A stretch of DNA of 64,000 nucleotides from an uncultured Pelagibacteraceae bacterium (GCA_902517615.1 CABYCY010000002.1:56755-120754); one strand, 5' to 3'. Positions 1 through 8,968 are shown, counted from the stretch's first letter. A program made the numbers and translations. Notes: generated from the sequence alone by a model not told the origin.

Positions 1-922
1 CAATTTGTGAATCATTGTCGTTAAAAATTTTTGTTTTTTCTCTTGCTATCAATCTACCTTCAGGTTTAATACCAACTCTTATTTGGTTTGCTCCATCTTG
101 CATTTGGTTTATAATTTTTTCTGATCCAATAAAACCTCCATTTAATAATCTTGATTTTGAGATTGCCCATTTAAGATTTGCCTCAATTGGAGTTTTATTA
201 ATATCTAATTCGTGACCATATAAACACAAACCAGCTTCCAGTCTCAAGGTATCTCTTGCCCCAAGTCCTATAAGTTGTGCTCCCTTTTCAATTAAATTTT
301 GTACAAATTTTTCACCTTTATCGTTAGTAATTGATATTTCAAATCCATCTTCCCCTGTGTAACCTGATCTTGTGACAAATAATTTTTGATTATCAAAATC
401 AAACCATTTTCCTGTCATAAAATTTAGTTGATCGACCTCATTTATAATTGAATTTAAAATTTCAACGGACTTAGGTCCCTGAATTGCTATTAATGATCTG
501 TTATGATCTAAATTCATTTTAAATTTAGTACCTAGTAAATTAGATAAAATCTCAAAATCTTTATCTTTACATGCAGCATTTAAGATAATTAAATAACCTC
601 CCTCAATTTTGGTAATGATTAAATCATCATAAATTCCAGCATCTTCATTCATTAAAAAACTATACTTTGAGCAGTTTAGTTTTAATTTTTTTAAATCTAA
701 TGGAAAAATTTTTTCTAATTCTTCTGTTAAATTTTCATCACCATATATAAATAACTGACCCATGTGAGATACATCAAATATTCCAGAGTGAGATCTGGTA
801 AATTTATGTTCTTCAATAATACCTTTGCTATACTGTATAGGCATTTCATAACCAGCAAATTCAACAAACTTAGCGTTATTACTTTGATGAAGTTTATTTA
901 ATGATGTTTTTTTAATTTCCAT
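1..922 (-). CDS. gcvT: Aminomethyltransferase, glycine cleavage T protein (partial, cut by left edge)
   Basis: T protein of the glycine cleavage system; it moves the methylene group of the H-protein-bound aminomethyl intermediate to tetrahydrofolate. It is absent from the ORF track because it has no stop in the window. Reading back from the ATG at 922 gives about 307 codons beginning MEIKKTSLNKLHQ, with family landmarks FAGYEMPIQY, SHSGIFDVSHMGQ near residue 50 and SGYTGEDGFEIS around 200. The family is about 365 residues, so roughly the last 60 are outside. It sits directly behind a tandem glycine riboswitch, and the start codon itself is part of a 12-nt complement of the inter-aptamer linker. 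Call is secure. Confidence 0.95.
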   Translation of the reverse strand, partial: MEIKKTSLNKLHQSNNAKFVEFAGYEMPIQYSKGIIEEHKFTRSHSGIFDVSHMGQLFIYGDENLTEELEKIFPLDLKKLKLNCSKYSFLMNEDAGIYDDLIITKIEGGYLIILNAACKDKDFEILSNLLGTKFKMNLDHNRSLIAIQGPKSVEILNSIINEVDQLNFMTGKWFDFDNQKLFVTRSGYTGEDGFEISITNDKGEKFVQNLIEKGAQLIGLGARDTLRLEAGLCLYGHELDINKTPIEANLKWAISKSRLLNGGFIGSEKIINQMQDGANQIRVGIKPEGRLIAREKTKIFNDNDSQI

Positions 923-1007
923 ATTAACTCTTATTTGCCCCCTCTGTCTTGGTGCCTGAGAGATTTGCTCCGTCGGCGAGAATAATTCTCTTTCCAGAGT
1001 TAATATG
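920..1007 (-). repeat. 12-nt inverted repeat pairing the riboswitch linker with the gcvT start codon
   Basis: The minus-strand linker CATATTAACTCT (1007-996) is the exact reverse complement of AGAGTTAATATG (931-920), whose last three bases are the gcvT ATG. The pairing would enclose aptamer 2 and hide the start codon. Its last four pairs use bases 999-996, which also form the closing helix of aptamer 2, so the two structures compete. Confidence 0.85.
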
Positions 1008-1080
1008 TACGGTCCTTTTGCCTGAGAGTTTCCGGGGTGGTTGCTCCTTCGGCGCTACAAAAGTAGTCTCTCCCGTATTA
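933..1080 (-). promoter_or_regulatory. Tandem glycine riboswitch (two aptamers) upstream of gcvT
   Basis: On the minus strand two consecutive glycine-aptamer cores are visible. Aptamer 1 (about 1078-1010) runs GGGAGAGAC, GCGCCGAAGGAGCAA, CTCTCAGGCAAAAGGAC and closes with ACGG/CCGU. Aptamer 2 (about 999-942) has CGCCGACGGAGCAA and TCTCAGGCACCAAGAC and closes with CUCUG (999-995) against CAGAG (946-942). The linker is very short. A glycine riboswitch controlling gcvT is known in SAR11. The gene start is only about 20 nt downstream, and no separate intrinsic terminator is visible, so control of translation initiation is likely. Confidence 0.95.
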
Positions 1081-1084
1081 GAAT

Positions 1085-1113
1085 TTATAACACATTTAAA
1101 ATATTAATGTGAA
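1085..1113 (-). promoter_or_regulatory. Candidate sigma-70 promoter for gcvT
   Basis: On the minus strand TTCACA (1113-1108), a 17-nt spacer and TTATAA (1090-1085) lie between the DMT permease stop and the riboswitch. A start about 7 nt downstream of the -10 would fall almost exactly at the first base of aptamer 1, which supports the call. The spacer also contains a CACATT/AATGTG dyad. Confidence 0.45.
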
Positions 1114-1115
1114 AT

Positions 1116-1991
1116 TTATTTAGCTAACTTTTTAACGATTAATGGAGATAAAAACTGTATAACTACAGCAGTTATAACTACAGCTCCCCCAAATAATACT
1201 GTAAGTGGTGGGTTCTCATTTGCAAACATCCATGCCCAAAAGGGTCCCAAAACTGCTTCTGTTAACATTATTATGCCAACAAATGCTGAAGGAGTTGATC
1301 TTGCACCAATCGTAATAAGTATAAATCCAAGTCCAACTTGAAAAAAACCTGCAATAAAACCTAAAAAAATATCATTCGAAGAAACAATAATACTTGATGA
1401 CATGAACAAACCTATTAATGTTGCAAAAATTCCAGCAACAAGTTGCAAAGGTATCATATCTACTTTTGGATATTTTCTAACAATTAAAATTAATATTGCG
1501 AAAGAAATTGGCATAATAAAAGCAACTAAATTTCCAGTCATTTGTCCTGGTGATAGTGAACTTCCTAACATTAAAATAATTCCTGCAACCGCTAAAATAA
1601 TACAAGTTAATGTTAATTTAGAAATTCTCTCTTTTAAAAATACATATCCAAAAATTGCTAAAAATAAGGCTTGGGTTTGGATTATAAAATTTGCATTTGC
1701 GACTGTTGTTTCATACATAGCAAATACGTAGCTTGCAAATCCAATAGATAAAATTATGCCTCCTATAAATCCTGGTATTCCAGATTTATAGAGAGCACCA
1801 AAAATATTTCCTTTATAAGTAAATATTAAAAAAATTGTAATTACTCCAATAAAAAATAGTGATCTCCAAAATAATATTTGCCAAAGTGTAGATCCATCAA
1901 AAGATTTTACAATTAAACCTCCAAAACTTAATGCGCATGCTCCAAAAAAAACTAATAAAGGTCCAGGTATTTTAGATAAAAAATTCATCAA
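1116..1991 (-). CDS. DMT-superfamily (EamA) permease
   Basis: A 291-residue integral membrane protein with about ten hydrophobic segments in two EamA-like halves, opening with a MNFLSKIPGPLLVFFGA helix. This is the usual length and layout of drug/metabolite transporters. The ligand cannot be read from sequence. It is the last gene of a pxpB-pxpC-permease run: its ATG overlaps the pxpC stop by 4 nt, so translational coupling is likely and the substrate may relate to 5-oxoproline or an amino acid. Direction of transport is unknown. Confidence 0.85.
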   Translation of the reverse strand: MMNFLSKIPGPLLVFFGACALSFGGLIVKSFDGSTLWQILFWRSLFFIGVITIFLIFTYKGNIFGALYKSGIPGFIGGIILSIGFASYVFAMYETTVANANFIIQTQALFLAIFGYVFLKERISKLTLTCIILAVAGIILMLGSSLSPGQMTGNLVAFIMPISFAILILIVRKYPKVDMIPLQLVAGIFATLIGLFMSSSIIVSSNDIFLGFIAGFFQVGLGFILITIGARSTPSAFVGIIMLTEAVLGPFWAWMFANENPPLTVLFGGAVVITAVVIQFLSPLIVKKLAK

Positions 1992-2932
1992 ATTTGTGAT
2001 AGCAAATTTTGAGTTTCCATCTGATATAACTTAAATAGCGTTTCTGCATCAGATAAATTAATCTCTTTGAATTTTATTTTTGAACCTGGTGCTATTTGTA
2101 CTAATCGATCATAATCAACACTTGCAACAGCGCCAATTTTTGGATAACCGCCAACAGTCCCGTGATCTGAAAGCATTATTATTGGATTTCCGTCAGCAGG
2201 TACCTGGATAACACCTTTAATCAATCCTTCAGATTTAATATTGGTATTAACGATATTCTCTATTTTAGGCCCCTCAAGTCTCATTCCCATTCTATCAGAA
2301 AGTTTTGAAACAATAAATTCTTTTTCATAAAATATTTGTTTTCCTTTCTCTGAAAAATAATCAAAATTAGTGCCCTTCATCACCCTAATATTTTCTATTT
2401 TTGTATTTATGTAATTAATTTTTTTAATATCTTTATTCGAATTTATTTTTTTAAGATTAATTCTTTGTCCTTCATCTAATTTTTTTCCATCGTTAGAACC
2501 AATATTTGCTTTCGTATTTATAGAACAGCTGTTCCATTGAAATTTTATATCAAGTTCACCACCTAAAGCCATATATCCATAAACTGATTTATTTGTAGAA
2601 ACGATATTTATTTCATCTCCATTTTCAATTTGATAACTTTCATAACAATTGCCCTCAATTTCAGTATCTTTTTTTTTAATAAAAAAAATCACATCTCCAG
2701 TAATAACGAAATTAATTTTTTCCCCAAAATACCTTAAGTGTGGACCTTGATATGCAAATTCTATCACTGCCAAATCTAAGTTATTATTTACAAGTCTGTT
2801 AGCTAGAAGATAATTTCTATTGTCCATAGCACCACTAAATGGAATACCAATATGATAAAGATTATTCCTTCCTTTGTCTTGAAAGGTAGTATTTATCCCT
2901 GATCTAATTATATCAAAATAATTACTGCTCAT
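1988..2932 (-). CDS. pxpC: 5-oxoprolinase subunit C (KipA / biotin-dependent carboxyltransferase family)
   Basis: Third subunit of the prokaryotic ATP-dependent 5-oxoprolinase PxpABC, which opens 5-oxo-L-proline to glutamate. The 314-residue protein has the family opening (FDIIRSGINTTFQDKGR, then GIPFSGAMD) and the late SDHGTVGGYPKIGAVASVD block. It overlaps pxpB by 11 nt and the downstream DMT permease by 4 nt, so the three form one transcription unit. It is slightly short for the family but no domain seems missing. Confidence 0.93.
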   Translation of the reverse strand: MSSNYFDIIRSGINTTFQDKGRNNLYHIGIPFSGAMDNRNYLLANRLVNNNLDLAVIEFAYQGPHLRYFGEKINFVITGDVIFFIKKKDTEIEGNCYESYQIENGDEINIVSTNKSVYGYMALGGELDIKFQWNSCSINTKANIGSNDGKKLDEGQRINLKKINSNKDIKKINYINTKIENIRVMKGTNFDYFSEKGKQIFYEKEFIVSKLSDRMGMRLEGPKIENIVNTNIKSEGLIKGVIQVPADGNPIIMLSDHGTVGGYPKIGAVASVDYDRLVQIAPGSKIKFKEINLSDAETLFKLYQMETQNLLSQI

Positions 2933-3599
2933 TAAAGTTTTTATATTGATCTAAAGTTATTTCTTTAAAAAATACTATATCTCCAGGATTGATTAAATTT
3001 GGCTTATCTTCTTTTGAGCTATCAAATACATCTAAAGGAGTGTTGCCTATAATATTCCACCCACCTGGACTTTCAAAAGTATAAATGTTTGCGAATTGCT
3101 CAGTTAATGCAACAGAACCTTTTGGAACTTTTACTCTTGGAGTTTCTAAACGTTCAGCTCGCATATTCTCATCTAGGTCACCAAGGAAAGGCATGCCAGC
3201 AATAAAACCTGTCATATAGCAAAAATATTCTTTATTTAAAAAGTTCTCTAAAATTTTTTCTCTACTTAAATTTAATTTTTCTTCTAATCGTTTAATATCC
3301 ATTGAAAAAGTTTCATTACAACATACGGGTATTTCTATTTTTTTAGATACAGATGTTATCGAGTCTGTAACATTAATACTTTCAACAAAATTTTTAACTT
3401 CATTAAAATTTGTTAACTTCAAATCATATGAGATGATTAATTTATTATACGAAGGTGTTAAATTATTAATTCCTTTAAATTTTTTTTCTTTAATTGAATT
3501 AAAGTATTTTATTACATTTGAATTAATTGATTTATTTACTTCAATACCAAAATCACAATATACAGCTGCGTCACCAAGATTTGATATATTTTTTATCAT
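2922..3599 (-). CDS. pxpB: 5-oxoprolinase subunit B (KipI family)
   Basis: A 225-residue protein of the KipI/allophanate-hydrolase-subunit-1 family. Landmarks are GDAAVYCDFG at the N terminus, the central GFIAGMPFLGDL block and PRVKVPKGSVAL followed by ESPGGWNIIGNTP near the C terminus. It pairs with PxpC to form the carboxyltransferase-like half of 5-oxoprolinase. It is the first gene of the minus-strand unit and starts only 27 bp from the divergent pxpA start, so the two promoters must overlap each other or the coding sequences. Confidence 0.93.
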   Translation of the reverse strand: MIKNISNLGDAAVYCDFGIEVNKSINSNVIKYFNSIKEKKFKGINNLTPSYNKLIISYDLKLTNFNEVKNFVESINVTDSITSVSKKIEIPVCCNETFSMDIKRLEEKLNLSREKILENFLNKEYFCYMTGFIAGMPFLGDLDENMRAERLETPRVKVPKGSVALTEQFANIYTFESPGGWNIIGNTPLDVFDSSKEDKPNLINPGDIVFFKEITLDQYKNFNEQ

Positions 3600-3626
3600 G
3601 CCATGTTATACTCAACAATAAAGACT

Positions 3627-4406
3627 ATGGAAATTAATATAAATTGTGATTTAGGGGAAAAATCTAAACATCATTCAAATAAGCATGATCCAGATTTGCT
3701 AAAAATAGTTAATTCAGCAAATGTAGCTTGCGGCTATCACGCTGGAGATGTTGCAACAATGCACGATGTGGTTCAAATTTCAAAAAAAAATGGTGTAAGT
3801 ATAGGTGCGCATCCTTCTTTTAATGATCCTGAAAATTTTGGAAGAGAAAGAATGAATCTATCTAATTCTGAAATCAAAAGGTTGATTTATGATCAGTACA
3901 ATATATTGCAAAATATTTCTATTCAGCATGAAGAAAATGTAACACATATAAAACCTCATGGTGCTCTTAATAACATGGCGTGTGAGGATATTGAATTAGC
4001 CACAACACTTGCCGCTGCAATAAATGATATAAGCAAAGATTTGATATATTTAGTTCCTACAGGCTCTAAAATGGAAGAGGCTGCTAAAAAATTAAACATG
4101 AGGATAGCCTGTGAAATTTTTGCAGATAGGAATTATGAAGATGATGGAAACTTGGTATCAAGAAAAAAACCACATGCTCTAATTACTGACCCAATTGAAG
4201 CAAAAAAACATGTGTTAAGTATGGTTAAAAATCAGTCACTTAATTGTCACAGTGGGAAGCAGATACCTTGTGAAATTGACTCTGTATGTATACATGGAGA
4301 TAACGAAAGTTCGTTATCTACAGCAAACTCTATAAAAGAAAACCTGATAGAGAATGGATTGAAATTAAAACCTTTAAATAAACTGGAGAAATTTATAAAT
4401 GATTAA
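3627..4406 (+). CDS. pxpA: 5-oxoprolinase subunit A (LamB/YcsF family)
   Basis: LamB/YcsF-family catalytic partner of 5-oxoprolinase. The protein begins MEININCDLGEK and carries the family signatures NSANVACGYHAGD, GAHPSFNDPENFGR, THIKPHGALNNM and CEIFADRNYEDDGNLVSR. The ORF track starts at 3603, but the eight extra residues do not match the family and the ATG at 3627 places the conserved I-N-x-D-L-G-E at the terminus, so I use 3627. Its end overlaps the next gene by 8 nt. It is transcribed away from pxpBC. Confidence 0.94.
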   Translation: MEININCDLGEKSKHHSNKHDPDLLKIVNSANVACGYHAGDVATMHDVVQISKKNGVSIGAHPSFNDPENFGRERMNLSNSEIKRLIYDQYNILQNISIQHEENVTHIKPHGALNNMACEDIELATTLAAAINDISKDLIYLVPTGSKMEEAAKKLNMRIACEIFADRNYEDDGNLVSRKKPHALITDPIEAKKHVLSMVKNQSLNCHSGKQIPCEIDSVCIHGDNESSLSTANSIKENLIENGLKLKPLNKLEKFIND

Positions 4407-4884
4407 AAAAATATTTGTAATTTTGTTTTTAACATTATTTACAACAAATTCTTTTTCTGCAGGATCAGACTCTACTTCTACAAAAGTTAAATCAAACTAT
4501 GATAAAGCAGTACAATCAATAAAATTTGCAAAAAAATATGAAGCAAAAGGAAAACTCGAAAAAGCAAAAAAAAGATATGCAAAAGCTCAAAAACTACTTT
4601 TAAAATCGAACTTAGAAAAACCTCTTAAAGCAGATACTTTAAATTATTTAGGCTTCACGACGAGGAAACTTGGTGATTATGAGAATGGCGAGAAATATTA
4701 TCTAATGGGCTTAGAAATTGAGCCAAACCATATAGGTATAAATGAATATTTGGGCGAACTATATGTTGCTACCAATAGATTAGATTTAGCAAAAGAGAGA
4801 TTAAAAATATTAGAAAGCTGTAATTGTGAAGAGTATAATGAACTTAAAGAAATTATTGAGGGTACAAAAAAATCTAAATATTAA
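4399..4884 (+). CDS. Secreted TPR-repeat protein
   Basis: A 161-residue protein with a clear Sec signal peptide ([21 protein letters not shown], probable cleavage after FSA) followed by a Lys-rich helix and about two tetratricopeptide repeats ([21 protein letters not shown] and the next 34 residues). A CNC motif lies near the C terminus. TPRs mediate protein contacts, so it is probably a periplasmic adaptor. It overlaps pxpA by 8 nt and precedes the YcsI-like gene by 5 nt, so it belongs to the 5-oxoproline operon; its role there is not known to me. Confidence 0.85.
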   Translation: MIKKIFVILFLTLFTTNSFSAGSDSTSTKVKSNYDKAVQSIKFAKKYEAKGKLEKAKKRYAKAQKLLLKSNLEKPLKADTLNYLGFTTRKLGDYENGEKYYLMGLEIEPNHIGINEYLGELYVATNRLDLAKERLKILESCNCEEYNELKEIIEGTKKSKY

Positions 4885-4889
4885 TCAAT

Positions 4890-5675
4890 ATGCTTGATAT
4901 CCAAGATCCAATTGAAGCGCGAAAGATTATAAGAGAAAATAAATATACTGAACAAACAGCAGGGTCTGCAAATAAGTACGTTCAAGGCAACCTTTGTATT
5001 CTCCCAAGTGAGTATGCAATGGATTTCGCATCTTTTTGTCAAAAAAATCCAAAACCTTGTCCACTGATTGGTTTTGGAACTAAAGGAGATCCTTCATTAA
5101 AAGATTTAGGTGATATTGATATTAGAACGGATGTTCCTCAATACAGAGTTTGGGAAAAAGGAAAATTAATTGATGAGCCTTATGATATAAAAAAATATTG
5201 GAATGAAGATTTGACAACATTTGTCTTAGGTTGTTCTATGTCCTTTGAATTACCATTAATTGAAGCCGGAATACCAATTCAACATATAGAAAATAATACT
5301 ATTGTACCAATGTATAGAACTTCAATAGATTGTGAACCGGCTGGGCAGTTCTCTGGAAAGCTTGTTGTATCTATGAGGCCATTAAATGCAAAAGATGCAA
5401 TTAGATCAATTCAAATTAGTTCAAGATTTCCAGCTGTGCATGGTGCACCTATACATTTAGGTAATCCAGACGAAATAGGTATAAAAGATATAATGAATCC
5501 AGAATATGGAGACCCACCAAGACAAATTAAAAATGATGAAATTCCAGTTTTTTGGGCTTGTGGAGTAACTCCTCAATCAGTTTTAGAAAATTCAAAACCT
5601 AATTTTTGTATTACTCATAGCCCTGGAAAAATGCTTATCACTGATAAATTAAATAACGATTTAGCTGCTCTTTAA
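4890..5675 (+). CDS. YcsI / DUF1445 family protein, D-glutamate cyclase-like
   Basis: A 261-residue DUF1445 (putative hydro-lyase) protein. Visible blocks are [74 protein letters not shown] and the C-terminal [11 protein letters not shown] with [10 protein letters not shown]. In Bacillus, ycsI lies in the ycsF-kipI-kipA operon. The mammalian mitochondrial D-glutamate cyclase, which turns D-glutamate into 5-oxo-D-proline, contains this domain. Its place behind pxpA therefore suggests D-glutamate or 5-oxoproline metabolism. The exact reaction is inference. Confidence 0.85.
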   Translation: MLDIQDPIEARKIIRENKYTEQTAGSANKYVQGNLCILPSEYAMDFASFCQKNPKPCPLIGFGTKGDPSLKDLGDIDIRTDVPQYRVWEKGKLIDEPYDIKKYWNEDLTTFVLGCSMSFELPLIEAGIPIQHIENNTIVPMYRTSIDCEPAGQFSGKLVVSMRPLNAKDAIRSIQISSRFPAVHGAPIHLGNPDEIGIKDIMNPEYGDPPRQIKNDEIPVFWACGVTPQSVLENSKPNFCITHSPGKMLITDKLNNDLAAL

Positions 5676-6383
5676 TTAATTTCCTAAAAATACTTTTGTT
5701 ACTTTCTCGTTATCAATTAAATCCTCTGATTTGCCATCTATAACTAATCGACCACTTTCCAATACATAACCCCTATCAGCCATACTTAGTGCAAGTCTTA
5801 CATTTTGTTCTACGAAGAGAATTGAGATTCCTTCTTTAACAATATTTTTAAATATTTTTATTAAATCTTTCATTACTATAGGTGATAAACCTAAAAAAGG
5901 TTCGTCAACCATTAATAGTTTTGGCAAGCCCATCATACCTCTTGCAATTGCAAGCATTTGTTGTTCGCCACCAGACATTGTTTTTGCTAGTTGATTTGAT
6001 CTCGTCTCTAATTTAGGAAAAATTTTATATATTTTTTCTAATGAATTAGATAATTCATCTTTTGCTTTTGGGTGCCAAGCTCCAAGCAATAAATTTTGCT
6101 TTACTGTCAAGTGAGGAAAAACTCTTCTTCTTTCAAGTACGTGTGAAATGCCCAATTCTGTTCTTTTATATGTTGGAATATTAGAAATTAAATTATTTTC
6201 AAAATCGATGGTCCCGTTTTTATGTTCAACTAAATTACTAATGGTGTTTAAAATAGTGCTTTTTCCAGATCCATTAGGGCCAAGGAGAGCAACCATTTCT
6301 GATTTGTTTACATTGATTGAAACATCCCAAATAACTTGAAAATCATCATACAATACATCAATATTTTTTATATCAAGCAGCAT
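5676..6383 (-). CDS. livF: Branched-chain amino-acid-type ABC transporter ATP-binding protein LivF
   Basis: A 235-residue ABC ATPase with Walker A GPNGSGKST near residue 35, Q-loop region, signature MSGGEQQ, Walker B LLMVDEPFLGLSP and switch His region FVEQNVRLAL. The -FLGLSP ending of Walker B and the short length are typical of LivF. It is the last gene of livHMGF, overlapping livG by 11 nt, and its stop lies next to the convergent ycsI-like gene with no spacer. Energises uptake in the cytoplasm together with LivG. Confidence 0.92.
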   Translation of the reverse strand: MLLDIKNIDVLYDDFQVIWDVSINVNKSEMVALLGPNGSGKSTILNTISNLVEHKNGTIDFENNLISNIPTYKRTELGISHVLERRRVFPHLTVKQNLLLGAWHPKAKDELSNSLEKIYKIFPKLETRSNQLAKTMSGGEQQMLAIARGMMGLPKLLMVDEPFLGLSPIVMKDLIKIFKNIVKEGISILFVEQNVRLALSMADRGYVLESGRLVIDGKSEDLIDNEKVTKVFLGN

Positions 6384-7095
6384 CGAATGTTCCTAAGTAC
6401 GAATCTATTACTTGTTTATTTTTTTGAATCTCTCTTGGAGGACCAAATGCAATACTTTTACCTTGATCTAAAGCTAAAACATTATCAGAAATTTCCATGA
6501 TTATATTAATATTGTGCTCAATGGTAATTATCGTAACTCCAGTTTTTTTCATTTTTTTTATAAGTTCAACCAGACCAGGAATAGTTTTTTGGTCAACTCC
6601 ACCAGTAACTTCGTCCATTAAAAGCAATTTGGGTTCTATTGCCATTGCCCTTGCCATCTCAAGTCTTTTTCTTTGTCCAGTTGATAGCTCTTTTGCAAAA
6701 TGATGTCTTTTTTCAATCAAATCAACAAAATTAATTATTTCAAGAGCATTGTCTCTAGCTTTTTTTACATTCTTCTCTTTAACAAAAGCTCCAATCATAA
6801 CGTTTTCAAGCAAAGTTTGATCTGCAAAAGGTTTAAGTTTTTGAAAAGTTCTACCTACACCTAAATTGCTTATTTTATCAGGACTTAAACCAAAAATATT
6901 TTTATCAAAAAATTGCACTTTTCCACTTTCAGCTTTTGTGTAACCTGTTATTAGATCAAACAAAGTTGATTTACCTGCTCCATTAGGTCCAATAATTCCA
7001 AGTATACTCCCCTGTTCTACGCTAAATGAAACATTGTCATTTGCTTTGATCCCTCCAAAAGATCTACTTAAATTTTCTACTGATAATATTTTCAT
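6373..7095 (-). CDS. livG: Branched-chain amino-acid-type ABC transporter ATP-binding protein LivG
   Basis: A 240-residue ABC ATPase with Walker A GPNGAGKST, signature LSTGQRKRLEMARAM and Walker B LLLMDEVTGGVDQKT, ending in the LivG-type FGPPREIQKNKQVIDSYLG. The Walker B extension reads DEVTGGVD where LivG proteins usually have DEPxxGL, a small deviation that leaves the catalytic Glu in place. It overlaps livM by 4 nt and livF by 11 nt, so the four genes are one operon. Confidence 0.92.
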   Translation of the reverse strand: MKILSVENLSRSFGGIKANDNVSFSVEQGSILGIIGPNGAGKSTLFDLITGYTKAESGKVQFFDKNIFGLSPDKISNLGVGRTFQKLKPFADQTLLENVMIGAFVKEKNVKKARDNALEIINFVDLIEKRHHFAKELSTGQRKRLEMARAMAIEPKLLLMDEVTGGVDQKTIPGLVELIKKMKKTGVTIITIEHNINIIMEISDNVLALDQGKSIAFGPPREIQKNKQVIDSYLGTFDAA

Positions 7096-8102
7096 CTTTG
7101 TTTCTTTCTTTCCAAAATATCTTTAGGAATAAAGGAAATAAGTCCATTTGGTCTGAATACGCAAATAATCATTAAAATTAATCCATATAAAATTAAATCA
7201 ACTGCACCTCCAGTTCCTCCTAAATATATTCTTGAATATTCTGAAATTGGTATAAGTATAGAGGCTCCTATTATAGGTCCCCAAACATTGCCGATTCCAC
7301 CTAGTACTGTGATTAATAAAACTATAATTGATATCTCAATATTAAAAACTCTATCTGGATCAATAATTAAAATGTATTGAGCAAATAAACTTCCCATTGG
7401 AGCCATAATCATTGCTGAAATTACGTAAGCGATGATTTTATAATTTGAAACATTGATGCCTAAGCTCAAAGCTGCTTGTGGATCATCTCGTATAGCTCTT
7501 AATCTATAACCTAATTTAGATCTACTTAATACCCATACACTAAAAAATGAGATTAAGAAAAAAATTAAAAAAATATAATAATAAGGTAGTTTGCTACTAT
7601 GAAATTGAAGAGCTATCCAAGAATCTTCAGGTGTCATAGTCACCCATAAGCCAGATGCAGCTCCTACCAAATCCCATCTTTGAAAAACTACTTGAAAACT
7701 AATTCCAATCAATAAAGTGGCAATTGCAAAATAGTGACCACTTAATCTTAACATCGGGATACCAATTAAAACTGCAAAAACTCCAGAAATAAATATTCCA
7801 ATAAATATACTGATCCATGGTGTTACCCCATACTGCATATAAAAGAATGAAGTTGCATATGCACCAATACCAAAGAATGCTCCATGGCCTAAACTAATTT
7901 GACCTGAAAATCCTGCTATTACATTCCATGACTGAGCCATGACGGCATGCATAAAAATCATAATGAATAAGTGAAGATAAAAAGAATTTAATCCAAATAA
8001 AGGTAAAGCAAATAAAAGAGTTATTAGTCCATAAACTATGGATACAACTTTATTATTAGTATTCCAAAGTGGTTCAGATTTTGCAGTTATTAATTTATCC
8101 AT
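7092..8102 (-). CDS. livM: ABC transporter permease LivM
   Basis: A 336-residue polytopic permease of the LivHM family with the hallmark WNVIAGFSGQISLGHGAFFGIGAYA block near residue 60 and the cytoplasmic coupling-loop motif RAIRDDPQAALSLGINV. The late TVLGGIGNVWGPIIGA block is also typical. It overlaps livH by 1 nt and livG by 4 nt. Forms the membrane channel with LivH. Confidence 0.93.
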   Translation of the reverse strand: MDKLITAKSEPLWNTNNKVVSIVYGLITLLFALPLFGLNSFYLHLFIMIFMHAVMAQSWNVIAGFSGQISLGHGAFFGIGAYATSFFYMQYGVTPWISIFIGIFISGVFAVLIGIPMLRLSGHYFAIATLLIGISFQVVFQRWDLVGAASGLWVTMTPEDSWIALQFHSSKLPYYYIFLIFFLISFFSVWVLSRSKLGYRLRAIRDDPQAALSLGINVSNYKIIAYVISAMIMAPMGSLFAQYILIIDPDRVFNIEISIIVLLITVLGGIGNVWGPIIGASILIPISEYSRIYLGGTGGAVDLILYGLILMIICVFRPNGLISFIPKDILERKKQR

Positions 8103-8968
8103 TAATACCTACCAAACAAACCTTGTGGTTTATAAATTACAACCAATAAATAAATTACAAAAACATATAAAAGTTTAAACGATGGATCAATAAGCAAACC
8201 ACCTAATGACTCTACTAATCCAATTATTATACCAGCATATAAACAACCAATGATACTTCCAAATCCACCCAGCGCAACTGCAACAAATGCAAACAATGCA
8301 AAATTAATCCCAACATCCGTGAAAATAAAAAAATAATTTGCCATCATTCCTCCTGCAACACCTACACAACCAAGTCCAATTGCCCATCCAATAGCAAACA
8401 TTTTATTTGATGGAATACCTAAGACTTCTGCAGCGTGTCTATCTTGAGCAGTTGCCTGTAGTGCTAATCCAGTTTCTGTTTTAGTAACAAATAAATACAA
8501 TCCTACGAAAGCCACCAAGCATACAAGACTTGCATAAAGTTGTGGCTGGCCAATAAAGACCGATCCTAATTCTATACGACCTTCTAACAAAGGTTTGTCA
8601 ACATTTCTAAAGTCTGGTGTCCATAATAATTGAGCAATTGATCTAATAAAAATTGATAATCCAAAAGTTGCACAAATTTGAATTAGCATCTTTGCTTTTA
8701 AAATATATCTAATTAAAAAATAATGCGTGATTACTCCACAAAAAGCTAATAACAAAATTGTAATAGGTATTGAAAACAACGGATCTAAACCAAATAACGA
8801 CCAAAGCCAGAAAGATGAAAACATAGACAGCATTAAATGCTCACCATGAGCAAAGTTAACTATTTCCATTAATCCAAAAATTAAACTTAAGCCTGCTGCA
8901 ATTAATGCATAGATTAAACCCATCATTAATCCGGTTACTATCGCTTGAAGAATAATTTCAGAAGTCAT
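8102..8968 (-). CDS. livH: ABC transporter permease LivH
   Basis: A 288-residue permease with about eight hydrophobic segments, the N-terminal GLMEIVNFAHGEHLML block, the coupling-loop LQATAQDRHAAEVLGI and the C-terminal ALGGFGSIIGCLYAGIIIG. It is first in the minus-strand livHMGF operon and diverges from the binding-protein gene, with 157 bp between their starts. Confidence 0.93.
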   Translation of the reverse strand: MTSEIILQAIVTGLMMGLIYALIAAGLSLIFGLMEIVNFAHGEHLMLSMFSSFWLWSLFGLDPLFSIPITILLLAFCGVITHYFLIRYILKAKMLIQICATFGLSIFIRSIAQLLWTPDFRNVDKPLLEGRIELGSVFIGQPQLYASLVCLVAFVGLYLFVTKTETGLALQATAQDRHAAEVLGIPSNKMFAIGWAIGLGCVGVAGGMMANYFFIFTDVGINFALFAFVAVALGGFGSIIGCLYAGIIIGLVESLGGLLIDPSFKLLYVFVIYLLVVIYKPQGLFGRY

